Below are positions 43,341 through 53,971 of a stretch of 64,000 nucleotides of DNA, one piece after another (the first letter of the stretch is position 1; the number at the start of each line of letters is the position of its first letter). The stretch covers positions 310,001-374,000 of the forward strand of contig BCHS01000012.1 of the NCBI GenBank assembly GCA_039545275.1. Direction: 5' to 3'. The position numbers and the translations under genes are program-made. Below the pieces are notes generated by a model. It saw only the letters and a program-made list of their open reading frames with translations, was not told the origin of the DNA and ran no database searches. Source of the DNA: Pseudomicrostroma phylloplanum. Lineage: Eukaryota; Basidiomycota; Exobasidiomycetes; Microstromatales.

Positions 43341-45995
43341 ATGGACGATGCTGCCGATGGTTCGGGCTTCAACGCCTACACCGCTGAGAGCGATCAATCA
43401 CGTTATCTTGAAGGCCTTGAGGACGTGAATGTGTCATCAGTCGTCGAGGACGGTGAGACCAGCCGGGGAGCAGCGCAGCCTGTCAAGTACCAAGACGCCA
43501 ACCGGGAGCATGCCCTCGAGAACGGTCATGGTGAAGGCGAAGATAGCGGGACATCATACCATGGTTCCAACAATGACAGTAACCTCCAGGCTGTCGCTGC
43601 AGCTGCTGCCATTGCCGCCGCCGTCAGACAGCATCAAGGGGAGCAGGGCAACCATGAAGGGCGCGATCTCGAGCAGAACGACCACCTGCATCAGCCACAG
43701 TCTCCTCTAGACGACTCTATGGATGCTACCGGCCAAGACGAGGAAGACAGTGGCTCGCCTGGACAAGGAGCAGACGATGCAGACGAGACCGGCGAAGGAT
43801 CGTCCAAGCGCAAAAAGACCAAGGCGGATCTTAGCCCAGCACTGGACAAGTCGCGGAAGCAGAACTCTTCATGCGATGTTTGTAGAGGAAGGAAAGTCAA
43901 GTGCGTAAGAGAACCTGGAGAGGAGAAATGCAACGAGTGCAAGAGGAAGAAGACTGCATGTACGCACTTCTACGTCGAGATGGTCACCAAGGGCCCAAGA
44001 CGGCCCAGCAAGCGTCAAAAGGCCGCCCATGCGGCAGCAACGGAGGCATACGCTGCTACGCCTTCTGACGACAAGGAGCTACTATCTCCTGTTGTTCGAT
44101 TTCTGCTCTTTCAGGATACTCCGTCGTACGTGCCAAGTCAGCTGCCACCTTCGCCAGCCAACGGGATCAGCTCTAATTCGCTACCGGCGAACCGTCCCAA
44201 GTTGCCGTCTGCTGCCGAGTCGAGGCTACACATTGGATCCGCTCGGGCAACGATGATCTCGCACCTTGTTCAGGCTTACTTTTCATTCGTTCATGCGCGC
44301 TATGCCATCATTGATCAGACGCCCTTTCACGCACACTTTGGTCCAGAGGGTGATCAAGGGCAAGCGGCAAGCGCCTCCGGAAGCAGCAATGGGGCTGCAG
44401 CCTCTGCCTCGGCGGATGTCATCTTTGCAGCGATCTTAGCCTGGGGAGCACTGTTCAGCGAGTCCCCGATCTTGGTGGGCGATCGCAAGGAAGCGGAGCA
44501 ACGACTCGATCCTGACGAGAGGTCAAAGCGAAGTGCAGCTGTGAATGGCGAAAGCGAATCTGCCAACCTCGATGAGAGCGCTACCCCGGTGGGCACGTCG
44601 CGTATCGCGCAAGACATTCTACAACGTGCTGTCGAAATCTTTGAGGCCCACAAGGGATATCGCCATGCCACTCTCGACACCGCAAGAGCCGCGCTTCTCT
44701 TGGAGCCTCTGCTTGTCTCGGCTCGGAGACGGCCATTCTCACAACGTCCGGTTGATGCTCCCTTCCACATCATGGGCGATTCCAATCAACCTCAGCATCG
44801 CATACTCACCCGACCATTTGTGCATCAAAGCGGTACTTGGCAGCGTATTGCGCACGGTCACCTCATGGATATGGGTTACCACACCGCCGCTGGTATAGCG
44901 ACTGTACATGACGAAAAAGAAAGACGCTCAGCGCTCATGACATGGCGTCTTGCCAGCACACTCGATGCACAGCAAGCAGCTGTCTTTCGTCGTAAGGCTT
45001 TCAATGGAGACGAAGATTCGACGTGTGGTGACCCTGAGCCCTCGCAGGACACAGCCATTGGCCCGCTCTCCTCACATTCGTCCGGACAGGGCTTTGAGGT
45101 CTGGTTGGCTGCATCAAAGGCAGACGCTAACGTCAACAGGCTGCTCGCAAAGACTCTATGGACACCCAGCGTCCAGCTCAGGGGCGTCACTGTAGACGAG
45201 GTCCAGCTGCTCACCCGTAGCCTCACTCAATGGTCCGAAGAGTGGATGGAGAGGGTTGGTCTCCCCGTATCGCGCTTCCAGCCGTGGGACTTTTCCGCCT
45301 CTCTGACTGCAGCCAACTTCGAGATGGGCTACCACGTCAAGTGGATCCTCCTCTGGGAAGCACTCGACGAAGTCGGCTTCTCGTCCTCTTCCCTCGCCTC
45401 TACCACCACAGAGTCTGACTCGCTCTCCACCATGAGCAAGAGAGTCAACGAGGAAGCCCTCTCCAGCGCGCTGCGCATCGCCGAAGTCTCCTCGTCTCTC
45501 GCCGAAGCGGGCTGGATCAAACTCGACGCAGGTGGCGTTTGTCTCCCCGCCATGATCGAGGCCGCCTACTTCCTCGCCCGCTTTGACAGGCACAAGGAGA
45601 CGCACGATGTCAACCGCGCGATCAGACAGTATGGACGTGTGCTGGACATTGCCTACGAGGTTTCCAACGAGCTGGAGCTCCTCATCGCCGCCCTCTCTGG
45701 CTCGCAGATCGCAGGAGCGGTGGGACACGAAGCGGTGCAGGGACCGGGCGAGGAGCTGTCTGCGCAGCCTCAAAACCAATACAGCCTCGAACATCAACAT
45801 CAACATAGCCACCAGCGCCACCATCAGGACGACCAGCAAGAGGCTCAGGCAGCTGCAGCGGCGGCGGCGGCGGCAGCCGCTGCTGCTGCTGCCGTCATGG
45901 TAGACGATAATACCCATGCGGGGGAGACGGCTGCTACTGGGGAGATGATGGATGAGAATGAGCTCGATCAGGTCTGGAAGGCAGACGAGGATTAG
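43341..45995 (+). CDS. Zn2Cys6 transcription factor
   Basis: A single exon of 884 residues from the ATG at 43341. Near residue 178 lies a Zn2Cys6 cluster with exact spacing C-x2-C-x6-C-x8-C-x2-C-x6-C (CDVCRGRKVKC, then CNECKRKKTAC), followed by a basic linker KGPRRPSKRQKAA. The middle region from about 305 (ISHLVQAYFSFVHARYAIID, FHAHFGPE) has the helical pattern of the fungal-specific transcription factor domain. The N-terminus is acidic. The C-terminus carries a His/Gln tract (QHQHSHQRHHQDDQQEAQ) and a run of 15 or more Ala encoded by GCN repeats. It is a nuclear DNA-binding regulator, probably recognising CGG half-sites. Its target pathway is not evident. There is no transported or metabolic cluster beside it. 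Confidence 0.9.
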   Translation: MDDAADGSGFNAYTAESDQSRYLEGLEDVNVSSVVEDGETSRGAAQPVKYQDANREHALENGHGEGEDSGTSYHGSNNDSNLQAVAAAAAIAAAVRQHQGEQGNHEGRDLEQNDHLHQPQSPLDDSMDATGQDEEDSGSPGQGADDADETGEGSSKRKKTKADLSPALDKSRKQNSSCDVCRGRKVKCVREPGEEKCNECKRKKTACTHFYVEMVTKGPRRPSKRQKAAHAAATEAYAATPSDDKELLSPVVRFLLFQDTPSYVPSQLPPSPANGISSNSLPANRPKLPSAAESRLHIGSARATMISHLVQAYFSFVHARYAIIDQTPFHAHFGPEGDQGQAASASGSSNGAAASASADVIFAAILAWGALFSESPILVGDRKEAEQRLDPDERSKRSAAVNGESESANLDESATPVGTSRIAQDILQRAVEIFEAHKGYRHATLDTARAALLLEPLLVSARRRPFSQRPVDAPFHIMGDSNQPQHRILTRPFVHQSGTWQRIAHGHLMDMGYHTAAGIATVHDEKERRSALMTWRLASTLDAQQAAVFRRKAFNGDEDSTCGDPEPSQDTAIGPLSSHSSGQGFEVWLAASKADANVNRLLAKTLWTPSVQLRGVTVDEVQLLTRSLTQWSEEWMERVGLPVSRFQPWDFSASLTAANFEMGYHVKWILLWEALDEVGFSSSSLASTTTESDSLSTMSKRVNEEALSSALRIAEVSSSLAEAGWIKLDAGGVCLPAMIEAAYFLARFDRHKETHDVNRAIRQYGRVLDIAYEVSNELELLIAALSGSQIAGAVGHEAVQGPGEELSAQPQNQYSLEHQHQHSHQRHHQDDQQEAQAAAAAAAAAAAAAAAVMVDDNTHAGETAATGEMMDENELDQVWKADED
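45850..45896. repeat. GCN repeat encoding polyalanine
   Basis: A compound GCA/GCG/GCC/GCT tract inside the Zn2Cys6 gene encodes an uninterrupted alanine run near the C-terminus. Such tracts often vary in length between strains. Confidence 0.85.
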
Positions 45996-46224
45996 GGGTA
46001 GGTGAAGATAGTGGGCAGTGGGCGCTGAGCAGTGAGCAAGAGAAGGAACGTCTAACAAGAGGACAGACGAAATGTTGCGATCGTCGTCGCAATTGTTGTT
46101 GTAGCAGTAGGGTCAGCACTAGACCACACGGACACTCTGTGAAATGCGATCACTCGCTAGGGTTCCTTTGCCAATCAGAAGCAGTATCGAATTTTCAGTG
46201 AAGGTCTGTCCGACTTTGACTCGC

Positions 46225-47417
46225 TTACTTGAGGAACTTGGCGTGCCACCGGATATGCTCGGGCGCGTACGTCGAGATGAAGAAGTCTGGGGCGAAAAGG
46301 ACAAGGGAGGCAATTGGAGTCAGGATTAATCGCTGGTCTGTCCCACTCGAATCGAGGCGCTCCTCGACTTACAAGAGTGATCGTAGCCGTCCTGCAGTCG
46401 AATGTTGACTTCGTCTTCTCCATGGCCACTCTTGCGAGCTGCTTCCTGGAAGTCCTCTGGGAGAAGCTGCTTCTGCTGATAGAAGTTGTCTCCTAGACCT
46501 GAGTCGATGCTGCAAAGGCAAGATGGAAGTGAGGCTCAGAGTCAGCTCTGCAGATTCTGACACGCCGATTTGCAGCGGACGGTCTACTCACAGAATGTTG
46601 AGCTTCTTGCCCTTTGAAGCAGCGACCAGCTCAGTCGCGTCATGCTGCTTGCCCTCCTCCACACCACCAGCCAGGTATCCCTTGAAGGCCTTCTCTCCCC
46701 AAGGGCAGGCTGTAGGGTGACAGATAGGCGAGAAAGCCGAGCAGGACTTGAAGCCAGCCTCTCCCTTGAGGTAGAGGGTGAGAGCTCCGTGACCGCCCAT
46801 GCTGTGGCCGAAGACGGAGGACTTGGAGAAGTCGATGGGGAGGTCGGCTGCTTTGAGCTGCTCTGGGATTTCCTTTACAATGTGGTCGTACATCTGCGCG
46901 GACATCAGAAGGGAGGGGTTAGTAGAGAGCCATGATTGAGTTGAGAGCATCTCAATGAGACTCGGTAACTCACCTTGTAGTGCTTGCTCCAAGGGTCCTT
47001 GGTGGCATTGATGTAGAATCCAGCGCCACTGCCAAAGTCGTAACTCTCATCCTCTCCCTCAATCTTTGCTCCCCTCGGGCTGGTGTCAGGGAAGCACAAG
47101 GCAATGCCCTCTTGCGAGGCGGCCTCGTACATGCCACCCTTTTGAGCTGCATTGTCCTCTGTACATGTCAGTCCGGCGAGAAAGTAGAGGATGGGTACCT
47201 TCTTCGAGGCGGATGCAGAAGGTGGGAGGTAGAGGTTTAGGTTGGCAGAGAGGTCGCCCAGGACGGAGGATTTGAACGAGTACTTTGTGACCTCGCCGCC
47301 AAAGACCTTGTTCGAAGACTGTTTGAGGAGAGGTATGAGATGGATCAGAGGATGAACTCCAGGGAAATGTGGTCGCAAGCTCGCAGCGCATATACTCACT
47401 TGCTTTTCGAGTCCCAT
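46225..47417 (-). CDS. S-formylglutathione hydrolase (esterase D)
   Basis: Five exons, 47417-47400 (only six codons), 47318-46974, 46893-46592, 46509-46373 and 46286-46225, join in phase and give 287 residues, close to the usual 280-290. The N-terminus MGLEKQSSNKVFGGEV matches the family start. Further marks: LYLPPSA, LYFLAGLTCTEDN with the oxyanion segment, the nucleophile elbow GHSMGGHGALTLYL (Ser about 152), and HDATELV, DSGLGDNFYQQKQL and GYDHSYFFIST with the catalytic His near 265. The enzyme hydrolyses S-formylglutathione to formate and glutathione in formaldehyde detoxification, in the cytosol. It may also cleave simple esters. Confidence 0.95.
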
Positions 47418-47855
47418 TCTGATTGTCGATCGCAAGGCGTTGAAGACTGTGAGGTGAACACGGGGGGTCAGCTAGGATGATCAAGATGGCGTGCAACAAC
47501 CCATCTTCTACCTTCGACTGACGTGTTCTGGTATGAGATAGTATGTTGACTGGATGTACCTGGATGTTATCGGTAGTGATCTGATGGATATGAGAAGGAG
47601 CGCTTGACCCCGTCTGCTGCCTGGCGCTGTGGAGGGCGCATGGTGGTCGGCGTCTGGATGCGCACAGGGCACAACGCGCAGGACGCGAGGCGCAATGGGG
47701 AATTCCGTCTGTTGCTTCCGGGACGGCGGAACAAGAGCAAAGTCAAACACAGGGGGGCCAAGGCAGACGTGGAAGGAACAGCAGCAGCACGACTACAACA
47801 CCTTGTCCACCACTGGTACCACTCCATCCTCTTCTTCATCCTCATCGCCGACAGT
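47418..47855. promoter_or_regulatory. Divergent promoter between SFGH and the acetyl-CoA transporter
   Basis: A 438-bp interval between divergent starts. No individual element recognised, and no coding signal. Confidence 0.4.
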
Positions 47856-49943
47856 ATGAGTACGGCAACGCCGTCGGACTCGCACACTCGCAAGAGGGTG
47901 CAGCAGTCCGTCACCACCACAAACGGCTCGCCACTCAATGGCAACGCAGCGGCTCCCGCTATAGAGAAGGCAGAGGCAGATGAGACAGATGAGCAGTGCA
48001 CAAGTCAAGGCAAGCCCGCCAAAGGCGGCGCTCAACTCTCCAAACGGGACAGGAATGCCATCATACTGCTCGTCATCCTCTGTGAGTAGAAGTAGTCGGG
48101 CGCACAGAGTTCAGTCCGGTGCCTCAGTGCTGAACATCCTTGCTTTCCCCATTCCTCCCGCCTATAGACATGCTGCAAGGTGTCCCAGTAGGTCTCGCCT
48201 TTGGTACAATGCCATACTTGCTCAAGACCAAGCTCTCGTACGCAGACATCGGCACCTTTATGCTGGCTACATATCCATACTCGCTCAAGCTCGCCTGGAG
48301 TCCCATCGTAGACTCCTGCTGGGTCACTCACATCAACCTGCCCGGCATTGGCAGAGTAGGACTTGGCCGGAGAAAGAGCTGGATCGTGCCCATTCAGTTC
48401 ATCGTGGGCATCATGCTGTGGCTTCTAGGTAGCAGAGTCGACCAACTACTCCTCAACGACAAGCCTCCGGTCTTGATCATCACATCCCTCTTCTTCACCC
48501 TGGTAGCCTTTGCTGCTACGCAAGACATTGCTGTAGATGGCTGGGCTCTCACTTTGCTCTCGCAAGACAACCTCTCTTACGCATCCACAGCTCAGACGGT
48601 TGGACTCAACATCGGCTACTTCATGAGCTTCACCGTCTTCCTTGCCCTCAACAGCGTAGAATTTGGCAACAAGTACCTCCGGTCCGCTAATGGTGCTCAA
48701 ACCTACCCTGTCCTGAGCTTGTCAGCGTACCTCAAGATTGCATCCATCGCCTTTGTTGTGGTGACGCTTTGGCTTGCATTCTTCAAGGATGAGAGTCAAG
48801 AGGAGAGGGAGGACAAGGACAAGGCCGACAAAGAGCCTTCGCTCGAAGACAAGCTTGGGCTAAAGGGCGCATATGAGGTCATGTGGAAGATCTGCAAGCT
48901 GAAGCGTGAGTCTAGCCTTCATGAAGGAGCGTAGTGCAGATATGCGGTATCTGACTTGATGATTCGTTTCTCCTGTGCATCTTTCAGATGTCCAAATGTT
49001 CCTGCTGATCCATTTGGTCGCCAAGATTGGTTTCCAAGCCAACGATGCGGTGACTAGCCTAAAGTTGATCGAAAAGGGATTCAGCAAAGAAGATCTGGCG
49101 CTGGCTGTCCTGATCGACTTCCCCTTCCAGCTGGTGCTGGGTTACTTTGCTGCCCGCTGGTCGCGAGGAGACAAAGCGCTCACCCCGTGGCTTTGGGGCT
49201 ATGGCGCTCGTCTGTGCTTTGCTGTGCTCTCCATGGGCATCGTCGCTGGCTTGTCAAGATCCACTCATGCACCTGGCTCGTCTGTGGGTCTTGCCTACTT
49301 TGGCTTGATCATTGTGTCGACCGTGGCAGGCTCATTCGCCTCCACTGTACAGTTCGTGGGCATCTCAGCCTTCCACACCCAGATCGCGGACCCGCTGATC
49401 GGAGGGACCTACATGACGCTTCTCAACACCGTCTCGAATCTGGGAGGGACATGGCCGAGCTACTTTGTCCTCAAGGCAGTCGATTGGCTGACAATCAGCG
49501 AGTGTCGTGTAACAGCATCGGCCATTGAGAAGGTCGCGGCCAAGATCAAGCCGGGCTTGGCTGGAGAACGAGCTGCTGAAGCAGCCGAGTCCTTCATTGA
49601 TCATCTCAAAGGTGTCGATCTACCTGTGAAGGCTCACGCCAACGGCACTGCGCCGTTTATTCAGTTCGATGCGGGAGCACAATGCGCTACCCTAGACACT
49701 GCTAAGGAGGCATGTCGTCTGGCAGGCGGCAAATGTCAAATCACCAAGGATGGATATTACATCACCAACACCGTCTGCGTGTTACTTGGCCTCGCACTAC
49801 TCCTCCTCTTCATCATTCCTCAGAGCCGGAGACTGGAGCAGATGAGCGTCGAGGCATGGAGATTGGGCGATGGGGACGAGAAGGAGGAAAAGGAGCTGGC
49901 GGCGAGCGGCAAAAAGAGGAAAGAGGGCAAGAAGGACCGCTAA
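47856..49943 (+). CDS. ER acetyl-CoA transporter, SLC33A1/AT-1 family
   Basis: Exons 47856-48081, 48168-48905 and 48988-49943 join in phase (codons T|AC and C|AT) and give 639 residues. After a 65-residue polar cytosolic start, the family core runs through IILLVILYMLQGVPVGLAFG, YPYSLKLAWSPIVDS, GRRKSWIVPIQFIVG, AFAATQDIAVDGWALTLL and NIGYFMSFTVFLALNS. The second half carries KIGFQANDAVTSLKLIEKGF, HTQIADPLIGGTYMTLLNT and NLGGTWP. The tail is Lys-rich and ends KKDR, which fits the KKxx ER-retrieval pattern. This family moves acetyl-CoA from cytosol into the ER lumen for acetylation of secretory glycoproteins. The predicted fold has about 11-12 membrane segments. Confidence 0.93.
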
Positions 49944-50326
49944 GACAGTCGTGATCCCACCCTACAAGGCTCTCTGATATCAGTCATATGAGCTCAATTG
50001 TCATCCTATCATGTGTCCCCATTCAATTGTAGATGCCTATTTCATCGGACCTATGCGGGCATAAGCAGGGCTGTGTGAGGACCCTGCCCCCTCGTGGCTT
50101 GACTTCCGGCGGTGTGGCTGTGGAGGAGCAGACAAAGATTGTCACAGACGAGCGGCAGCTTGGAAGCCCGCCTTTCCGCTCTCACGCCTCACACTCGACT
50201 ATCACTCGACTCCCTCCCACCCCCTCCATCATTTCATCCTCTCTCGTTCGCACTTGGGAAGCTACTGTACATTAGCTGCTTGAGCAGCATCTGCCATTCG
50301 ATGTCGTGATATCTACGACTTCCAAT
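49944..50326. promoter_or_regulatory. Intergenic and promoter region
   Basis: It holds the 3' region of the acetyl-CoA transporter and the promoter of the UIM protein gene, both plus-strand. C/T-rich from 50190. No coding signal. Confidence 0.4.
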
Positions 50327-53300
50327 ATGTGGCACTCATCTAATTCTCCATCTGCGCCGCCTGCACGTCCTGCCCAGGCTCGACCCGCGGCAGTCAGACC
50401 TTACCAACCGTACCGGCCCCAGTCCAACCAGTATCAGCCACAACAGCAACAGCAACAGCAACAGCAGCAGCAGCAGCACTCGTCCTCCTATCCTTCTTCG
50501 TCGGGCAACAATGGCTCGACTGCCTTCCCGACGCCGTCGCATTATTCGCAAGGGCAGCCCCAGCAGACTGGATATCCTTCTCGGCCGTACACGGTTGCAT
50601 CGCCTTCACAAGCTCAGCCTGGTTACCCAGTAGCCTCAGGCAGCTCGTACTTCGGGCATACAGGACGCACGCCTCCTGGCTCCACTCCATCTGCCTCATT
50701 CAATGGGCAAAGCGGGCTGCCAGGTCCGTCGAGCAGCTCACATCCCAGCCAAGTCGGGCAACCCCAGTCTGCTGTGGGAAGCTCGTACCCCGGTCCAGCT
50801 TCGAGGCCGGTCTCACGACCTCCCCCGGCTTCTTCCATGTCAACGCCAGTCCCTACTCACTGGAGCCCTTCGCCTCCTCTACAACATCCGCCGCATCCGC
50901 AAGTAGCCGGCGCTTCTCGGCCGCGACCCGCCAGCCAGGACTCGTACAACTACTTTTCCCAATCGGCTCAACCGGCCCGAGGACCCACCATCCCTCCACA
51001 TCCTCACACTCAAGGCCACCCTTCAGCGCATGCCAACACGATGCTTCCCTCTCCGCCGCCGAAAGACCCGTACGATGATGATGCAGACCTACAAGCCGCC
51101 CTCGCAGCGTCTCAGCAATCGGCTCAGAAAGAGGCTGAGCTGCGTCGGGCGACTGAAGCAGAGGAGATGAAGAGGCTCGAGGACCTGCACAGGCGAGAGC
51201 AAGTGGATCGCAAGCGCAGAGAGGCAGAGCGTCTTCGGGAAGAAGAAGCACAGATGAGACTAGTGATTGAGCAGAGCCGAGAGGAAGAGCTAAAGAGAGA
51301 CCAGGAAGCTAGAGACAGAGAGGCTAGGGCTCTCGAAGAGTCTAGGATTCACGCGGCTAGGGAGGCGATCAAGCGTGCCGAGGCAGAAGAGGAACATATG
51401 CGCAAGGTGATGGAGGCTAGCCTGAAGGAGGAGTGGGAGAGGAGAAGAGAGGCGGAAGAAGAGGAAGTCAGGATGGTGGAGAGGATACGCAGAGAGATCG
51501 AGGAGCAGCAAGCAACAAGCAGCGCTAGCTCATCGCGTCTTCCTACAGCGGCACCCAGCAGTAGCTCCGGTAGTGGGACCTTCCAGAATGTCGAGCCTAC
51601 TACACCTTCTTCGGAGAGCGCTGAGACAGGTCGCATCAGGCGCCCTTTACCGGTTCTACCTCCTCTTCCCCAGAGCCGGACTCCCTCAGAGGCAATGCCT
51701 GCGTCTGCGCAAAGACCATCGAAGGTGCCGCTCCCAGAAGTGTCGACCGTTGAGACCGACGAGCAGCATCTGCCTACCGACGACCAGCTAGACGACGACG
51801 ACGACGACCGAGACGATCCCTTTGCAGATGTAGCGGAAGCACCTCCCGCATACGATCACATCGGCGCCGATCGTCCCCCCGAGGCGCCAAGTCGAGCTCC
51901 TACTGGATTCTGGGACGAAGCGAGGGCGAGGAGAATCCGAGAGCAGCGGGCTGCAAATGGCGGGCGATCAGAAGCAGAGACGACGCCGCACGTCCCGACT
52001 GATCCAATTGAGGAGAAGCGACGGATGGAAGCTGCCGGACGACGCGATCCTGCGTCGGCCGAGGCGTCCGGAAGTAGCAGTGCAGTGGTCAGAAAAGCTT
52101 CGGAACGAGCGACACAGCCTCGTCCGCCAATGTCGACTTCTCAGGACGGCAGCAAGCCTCTGCCTCCGACGTCAAACAGCCCTGCCATCAGTCGGCCTGA
52201 GGCGACGCCCGTTCAGAACGACGTCAGTCCGGCTGGGAGCGCCGCGAGCGGTCAATATCCCACTGCCCCCGGGCCGGGTATTGACCGTCAAGGCTCGCGC
52301 TCCAGTGTCACGTCGACTGCCAGTCGCTTCACAGCGGCATCGAGTCGATCCAGCTCGATGACGGGTACAGCGCGCACGCGTCAGACCTCCGTTACTGGGG
52401 ACCTCTCTGTACCCAGTCGAAGTGGCAAGGGACGAGAAGCCTCGAGGTCTCCATCTGCTTCGGAGCTAAATCCCGGTCGGCCCCCTTTGCCTGGACAGAC
52501 GGTGCCTATTGGGATTGACTGGGGTTACTCAGATACTGCCTTTGCCACTAAGCTTCGGTCGGGTCCTCGAGAGCATTTCATGAGGCGCAGCGGGAGCTCA
52601 GAGGAGGAGCCGGGCTCTGGTAGCCAGGATTCGATGACGGAGCAAGAGGAGGCCGCTCTCAAGGCTCGCTTCCCCAACGTCATCTCGCTGTCGAACATGA
52701 GAGCAAAAGATAGCTCGGAAGGCGCGTCGGCTACTTCTCACCCCTACTTTACAGTACGATGTGGGTCCTGGAAAATCTTGCTGCGCTCTCTTGCGTGGCT
52801 GGGAAACACCCGCATCGAGGCCGGTCCTCAGGCGGTGGCAGATGCTGCAGAGAACAACCGCGTCCCTCTCTTGCGTATGGAAGTCGAGTTTGTCACTCCT
52901 GCAAGTCGCAAGAGTTCAAACAGTGAACGATTCTCGCTGCAGATCGATCCAAACAGAGGCGGAGCCGAGGAAGTCGCGGCGAAGGCTCGTCAGCGTATGA
53001 CTATGAGGCCCACTGCGTGCGTCTCCATCTGCATGAGCCTCTGTCAGCAGGACGCCAAAGGTCTCGTGCACCGTACACAGAGCGCAACCTTGACGGGAGC
53101 GAGCCAAGCATACCATGACGGGTCTCGAACCCAGGCAGAGCGCGAGCTGGATATGGAGTACATGAAGCGCGGTTCGGATCGGCGTGTGCTCAACCTCCCC
53201 CCGAGCTCGATGGGTATCGGACCGGTCACCTCGGCCTACTCGATGACCTACCAGGCCAACCCGAGTCAGGTGGCCAAGGAGACCAGAGCCGGGTTGGACC

Positions 53301-53971
53301 TCCCTACGACTCTGGTAGAACTGGCTCAACATCTGCAGAAAGCACACCGCTACTCGGCCTCCTGCCCGTCGAGCGGGTATACTGCTCGGCATTCGCCACG
53401 GGACTTGTATCATATCATCGAAGCTCACGACGAGAAATGGCTTGGAAAGCTACAGAAGGAGAGCGCATCGCAGGCGGCTGGAGGCAGTGCGTCTTCTCTC
53501 GCCGGGCTGGTATACAGCTACCTCCCTATCGATCCCTTGGGCAACGGCGGCGCCGGGGACGAGCAGCGACTGCTCCCTCTCTCGTCCGTCTCGGCCGACG
53601 GTCCTCCGCTGCTCCTATGGGACGAGTCCTCCCTCGGGCACAGCGCTCCCACCGGCTCCTCCTCTCTCACCTCCGGCGTTGGCGGCGGCAGCGGCGGGGG
53701 NAACCCCCTTCTGACATCCTACTCGTACAACTCCCTCTCCACGGGCGGAGCCTCCGATATAGGTCTCATCAATGGGCTTCCTGACGGGAGCGAGAGGAGC
53801 GGGCTGGGGAGGATGAAGGATCGGGTGAAGAAGAAGCTAAAGGGACGGCAGGGAGATGTGGGCGAGGGTGAGGAGTTGGCCAATTGGATTACTCCGCTCG
53901 ATTTGAGTGAGGTGGGCGGGGGCGAAGAGGTGGGGGGTGGCAGGGCGAGCGTGGAGGGCGACAGACGTTGA
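50327..53971 (+). CDS. Large protein with ubiquitin-interacting motifs, unknown C-terminal domain
   Basis: A single exon of about 1,214 residues. The ATG at 50327 is used because the earlier in-frame start is GTG. The N-terminal 240 residues are Pro/Ser/Gln-rich with a polyglutamine tract. A canonical UIM, DADLQAALAASQQS (residues about 250-265), is followed by two degenerate ones, AQMRLVIEQSREEE (about 307) and EHMRKVMEASLKEE (about 358), set in a long charged helix. A disordered Ser/Pro stretch follows (400-720). From about 725 a more ordered region begins with IDWGYSDTAFATKLR and contains YFTVRCGSWKILLRSLAWLG and repeated AQHLQKAHRYSAS-like helices. It probably binds ubiquitinated cargo or ubiquitin chains, as endocytic adaptors do. 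Family of the C-terminal part unknown. One undetermined base lies at 53701. Confidence 0.75.
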   Translation: MWHSSNSPSAPPARPAQARPAAVRPYQPYRPQSNQYQPQQQQQQQQQQQQHSSSYPSSSGNNGSTAFPTPSHYSQGQPQQTGYPSRPYTVASPSQAQPGYPVASGSSYFGHTGRTPPGSTPSASFNGQSGLPGPSSSSHPSQVGQPQSAVGSSYPGPASRPVSRPPPASSMSTPVPTHWSPSPPLQHPPHPQVAGASRPRPASQDSYNYFSQSAQPARGPTIPPHPHTQGHPSAHANTMLPSPPPKDPYDDDADLQAALAASQQSAQKEAELRRATEAEEMKRLEDLHRREQVDRKRREAERLREEEAQMRLVIEQSREEELKRDQEARDREARALEESRIHAAREAIKRAEAEEEHMRKVMEASLKEEWERRREAEEEEVRMVERIRREIEEQQATSSASSSRLPTAAPSSSSGSGTFQNVEPTTPSSESAETGRIRRPLPVLPPLPQSRTPSEAMPASAQRPSKVPLPEVSTVETDEQHLPTDDQLDDDDDDRDDPFADVAEAPPAYDHIGADRPPEAPSRAPTGFWDEARARRIREQRAANGGRSEAETTPHVPTDPIEEKRRMEAAGRRDPASAEASGSSSAVVRKASERATQPRPPMSTSQDGSKPLPPTSNSPAISRPEATPVQNDVSPAGSAASGQYPTAPGPGIDRQGSRSSVTSTASRFTAASSRSSSMTGTARTRQTSVTGDLSVPSRSGKGREASRSPSASELNPGRPPLPGQTVPIGIDWGYSDTAFATKLRSGPREHFMRRSGSSEEEPGSGSQDSMTEQEEAALKARFPNVISLSNMRAKDSSEGASATSHPYFTVRCGSWKILLRSLAWLGNTRIEAGPQAVADAAENNRVPLLRMEVEFVTPASRKSSNSERFSLQIDPNRGGAEEVAAKARQRMTMRPTACVSICMSLCQQDAKGLVHRTQSATLTGASQAYHDGSRTQAERELDMEYMKRGSDRRVLNLPPSSMGIGPVTSAYSMTYQANPSQVAKETRAGLDLPTTLVELAQHLQKAHRYSASCPSSGYTARHSPRDLYHIIEAHDEKWLGKLQKESASQAAGGSASSLAGLVYSYLPIDPLGNGGAGDEQRLLPLSSVSADGPPLLLWDESSLGHSAPTGSSSLTSGVGGGSGGXNPLLTSYSYNSLSTGGASDIGLINGLPDGSERSGLGRMKDRVKKKLKGRQGDVGEGEELANWITPLDLSEVGGGEEVGGGRASVEGDRR
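50440..50479. repeat. CAG/CAA tract encoding polyglutamine
   Basis: An interleaved CAG/CAA repeat in the N-terminal coding part of the UIM protein. The mixed codons suggest the amino-acid run rather than the DNA repeat is maintained. Confidence 0.85.
53701..53701. other. Undetermined base in a G-rich run
   Basis: An N follows a GGCGGCGGCAGCGGGGG-type stretch within the UIM gene. The reading frame continues on both sides if exactly one base is missing, so one base is the likely true count, but a homopolymer miscount cannot be excluded. Confidence 0.95.

Noticed and set aside
45996..46224. Extra short gene between the Zn2Cys6 factor and SFGH
   Set aside because: The interval is short, and both neighbours converge on it, so it fits 3' untranslated sequence.
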